Assembly (NCBI GenBank): GCA_017473795.1
Contig: JAFUJE010000129.1
Location: 1-6,388, forward strand
Direction: 5' to 3'
Origin: Clostridia bacterium
GTDB taxonomy: Bacteria; Bacillota; Clostridia; Christensenellales; UBA1242
DNA length: 6,388 nt
Below are positions 6,329-6,388 of the stretch, in pieces. Position numbers and translations under genes: made by a program. Within the stretch, counting starts at the first letter, position 1. Every line of letters starts with the position of its first letter. Below the pieces are notes generated by a model, which saw nothing but the letters and a program-made list of their open reading frames with translations, was not told where the DNA came from and searched no databases.

Positions 6329-6388
6329 AAAAGTAATCACGATATGGACATGTGTTACAATCACCATGTCCCTGAGCATCTACACTGC
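6315..6388 (-). CDS. C-terminal fragment of an unknown convergent protein with a CxxC motif (partial, continues beyond the window)
   Basis: On the minus strand a frame open from the window edge ends at TAG (6317-6315) and gives 23 residues, including GHGDCNTCPYRDYFF and ending KQA. The Gly-His-Gly-Asp-Cys-x-x-Cys-Pro-Tyr run looks like protein, possibly a metal-binding or iron-sulfur terminus, but I do not recognise a family. It would overlap the end of the methyltransferase gene by 14 bp, tail to tail. With so few codons this is a suggestion. The plus-strand frame from the ATG at 6345 is also open but reads less like protein. Confidence 0.45.
   Translation of the reverse strand, partial: SVDAQGHGDCNTCPYRDYFFKQA
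6340..6365. repeat. Inverted repeat GGACATG...CATGTCC at the right edge
   Basis: Two perfect 7-base arms, GGACATG and CATGTCC, flank a 12-base loop about a dozen bases after the methyltransferase stop. No T-run follows on the plus strand, so it is a poor intrinsic terminator in that direction. On the minus strand the arms fall in the Gly-His-Gly and Cys-Pro codons of the proposed partial gene, so the symmetry may be coding coincidence. Confidence 0.35.

Noticed and set aside
6340..6365. Intrinsic terminator for the PBP-methyltransferase operon
   Set aside because: The hairpin arms are perfect but only seven bases long with a 12-base loop, and no T-tract follows.
6345..6388. Plus-strand open frame starting at ATG 6345
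   Set aside because: It has no ribosome binding site, only 14 codons are visible, and its composition (MDMCYNHHVPEH) reads less like a real N-terminus than the minus-strand alternative.

Overview
This window is ordinary low-GC bacterial chromosome (AT-rich by eye, strong A/T codon preference, all four complete genes ending in TAA). Gene content points to a Gram-positive bacterium of the Firmicutes/Clostridia type. A miaB-mutS pair read in one direction is a common arrangement there, the MutS N-terminus resembles clostridial MutS, and the class A penicillin-binding protein and YabB/TrmN6-like methyltransferase fit the same group. No species can be named.

Layout: the left half (2-3385) is a minus-strand operon, miaB followed by mutS, with 24 bp between the miaB stop and the mutS start. 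A 30-bp divergent gap (3386-3415) separates it from a plus-strand operon of a bifunctional class A PBP (3416-5683) and a tRNA1(Val) N6-adenine methyltransferase-like gene (5687-6328), separated by only three bases. At the right edge, a minus-strand frame ending at 6315 looks like the C-terminus of a convergent gene overlapping the methyltransferase by 14 bp. There is no gene-free stretch over 300 bases.

The most notable feature is in mutS. The real start is at 2353, with a good ribosome binding site, but the frame carries a TAA at codon 57 (2183-2185). The stop lies in a 48-bp patch (2159-2206) where about eight residues differ from the usual MutS sequence, and every difference can be explained by one G-to-T or C-to-A change. 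Sequence before and after the patch looks normal. This is either a local sequencing or assembly artefact or a clustered mutation event. If real, it separates the mismatch-reading Phe-X-Glu motif from the rest of MutS.

Other points: MiaB has all six iron-sulfur cysteines but no C-terminal TRAM domain, MutS lacks the usual C-terminal tail, the PBP has an Fn3-like C-terminal extension, and three of the four complete genes have no recognisable Shine-Dalgarno sequence. The genes serve separate housekeeping roles (tRNA modification, mismatch repair, wall synthesis). I see no mobile element, CRISPR array, toxin-antitoxin pair, phage gene or defence system, and nothing suggesting a new multi-gene system.
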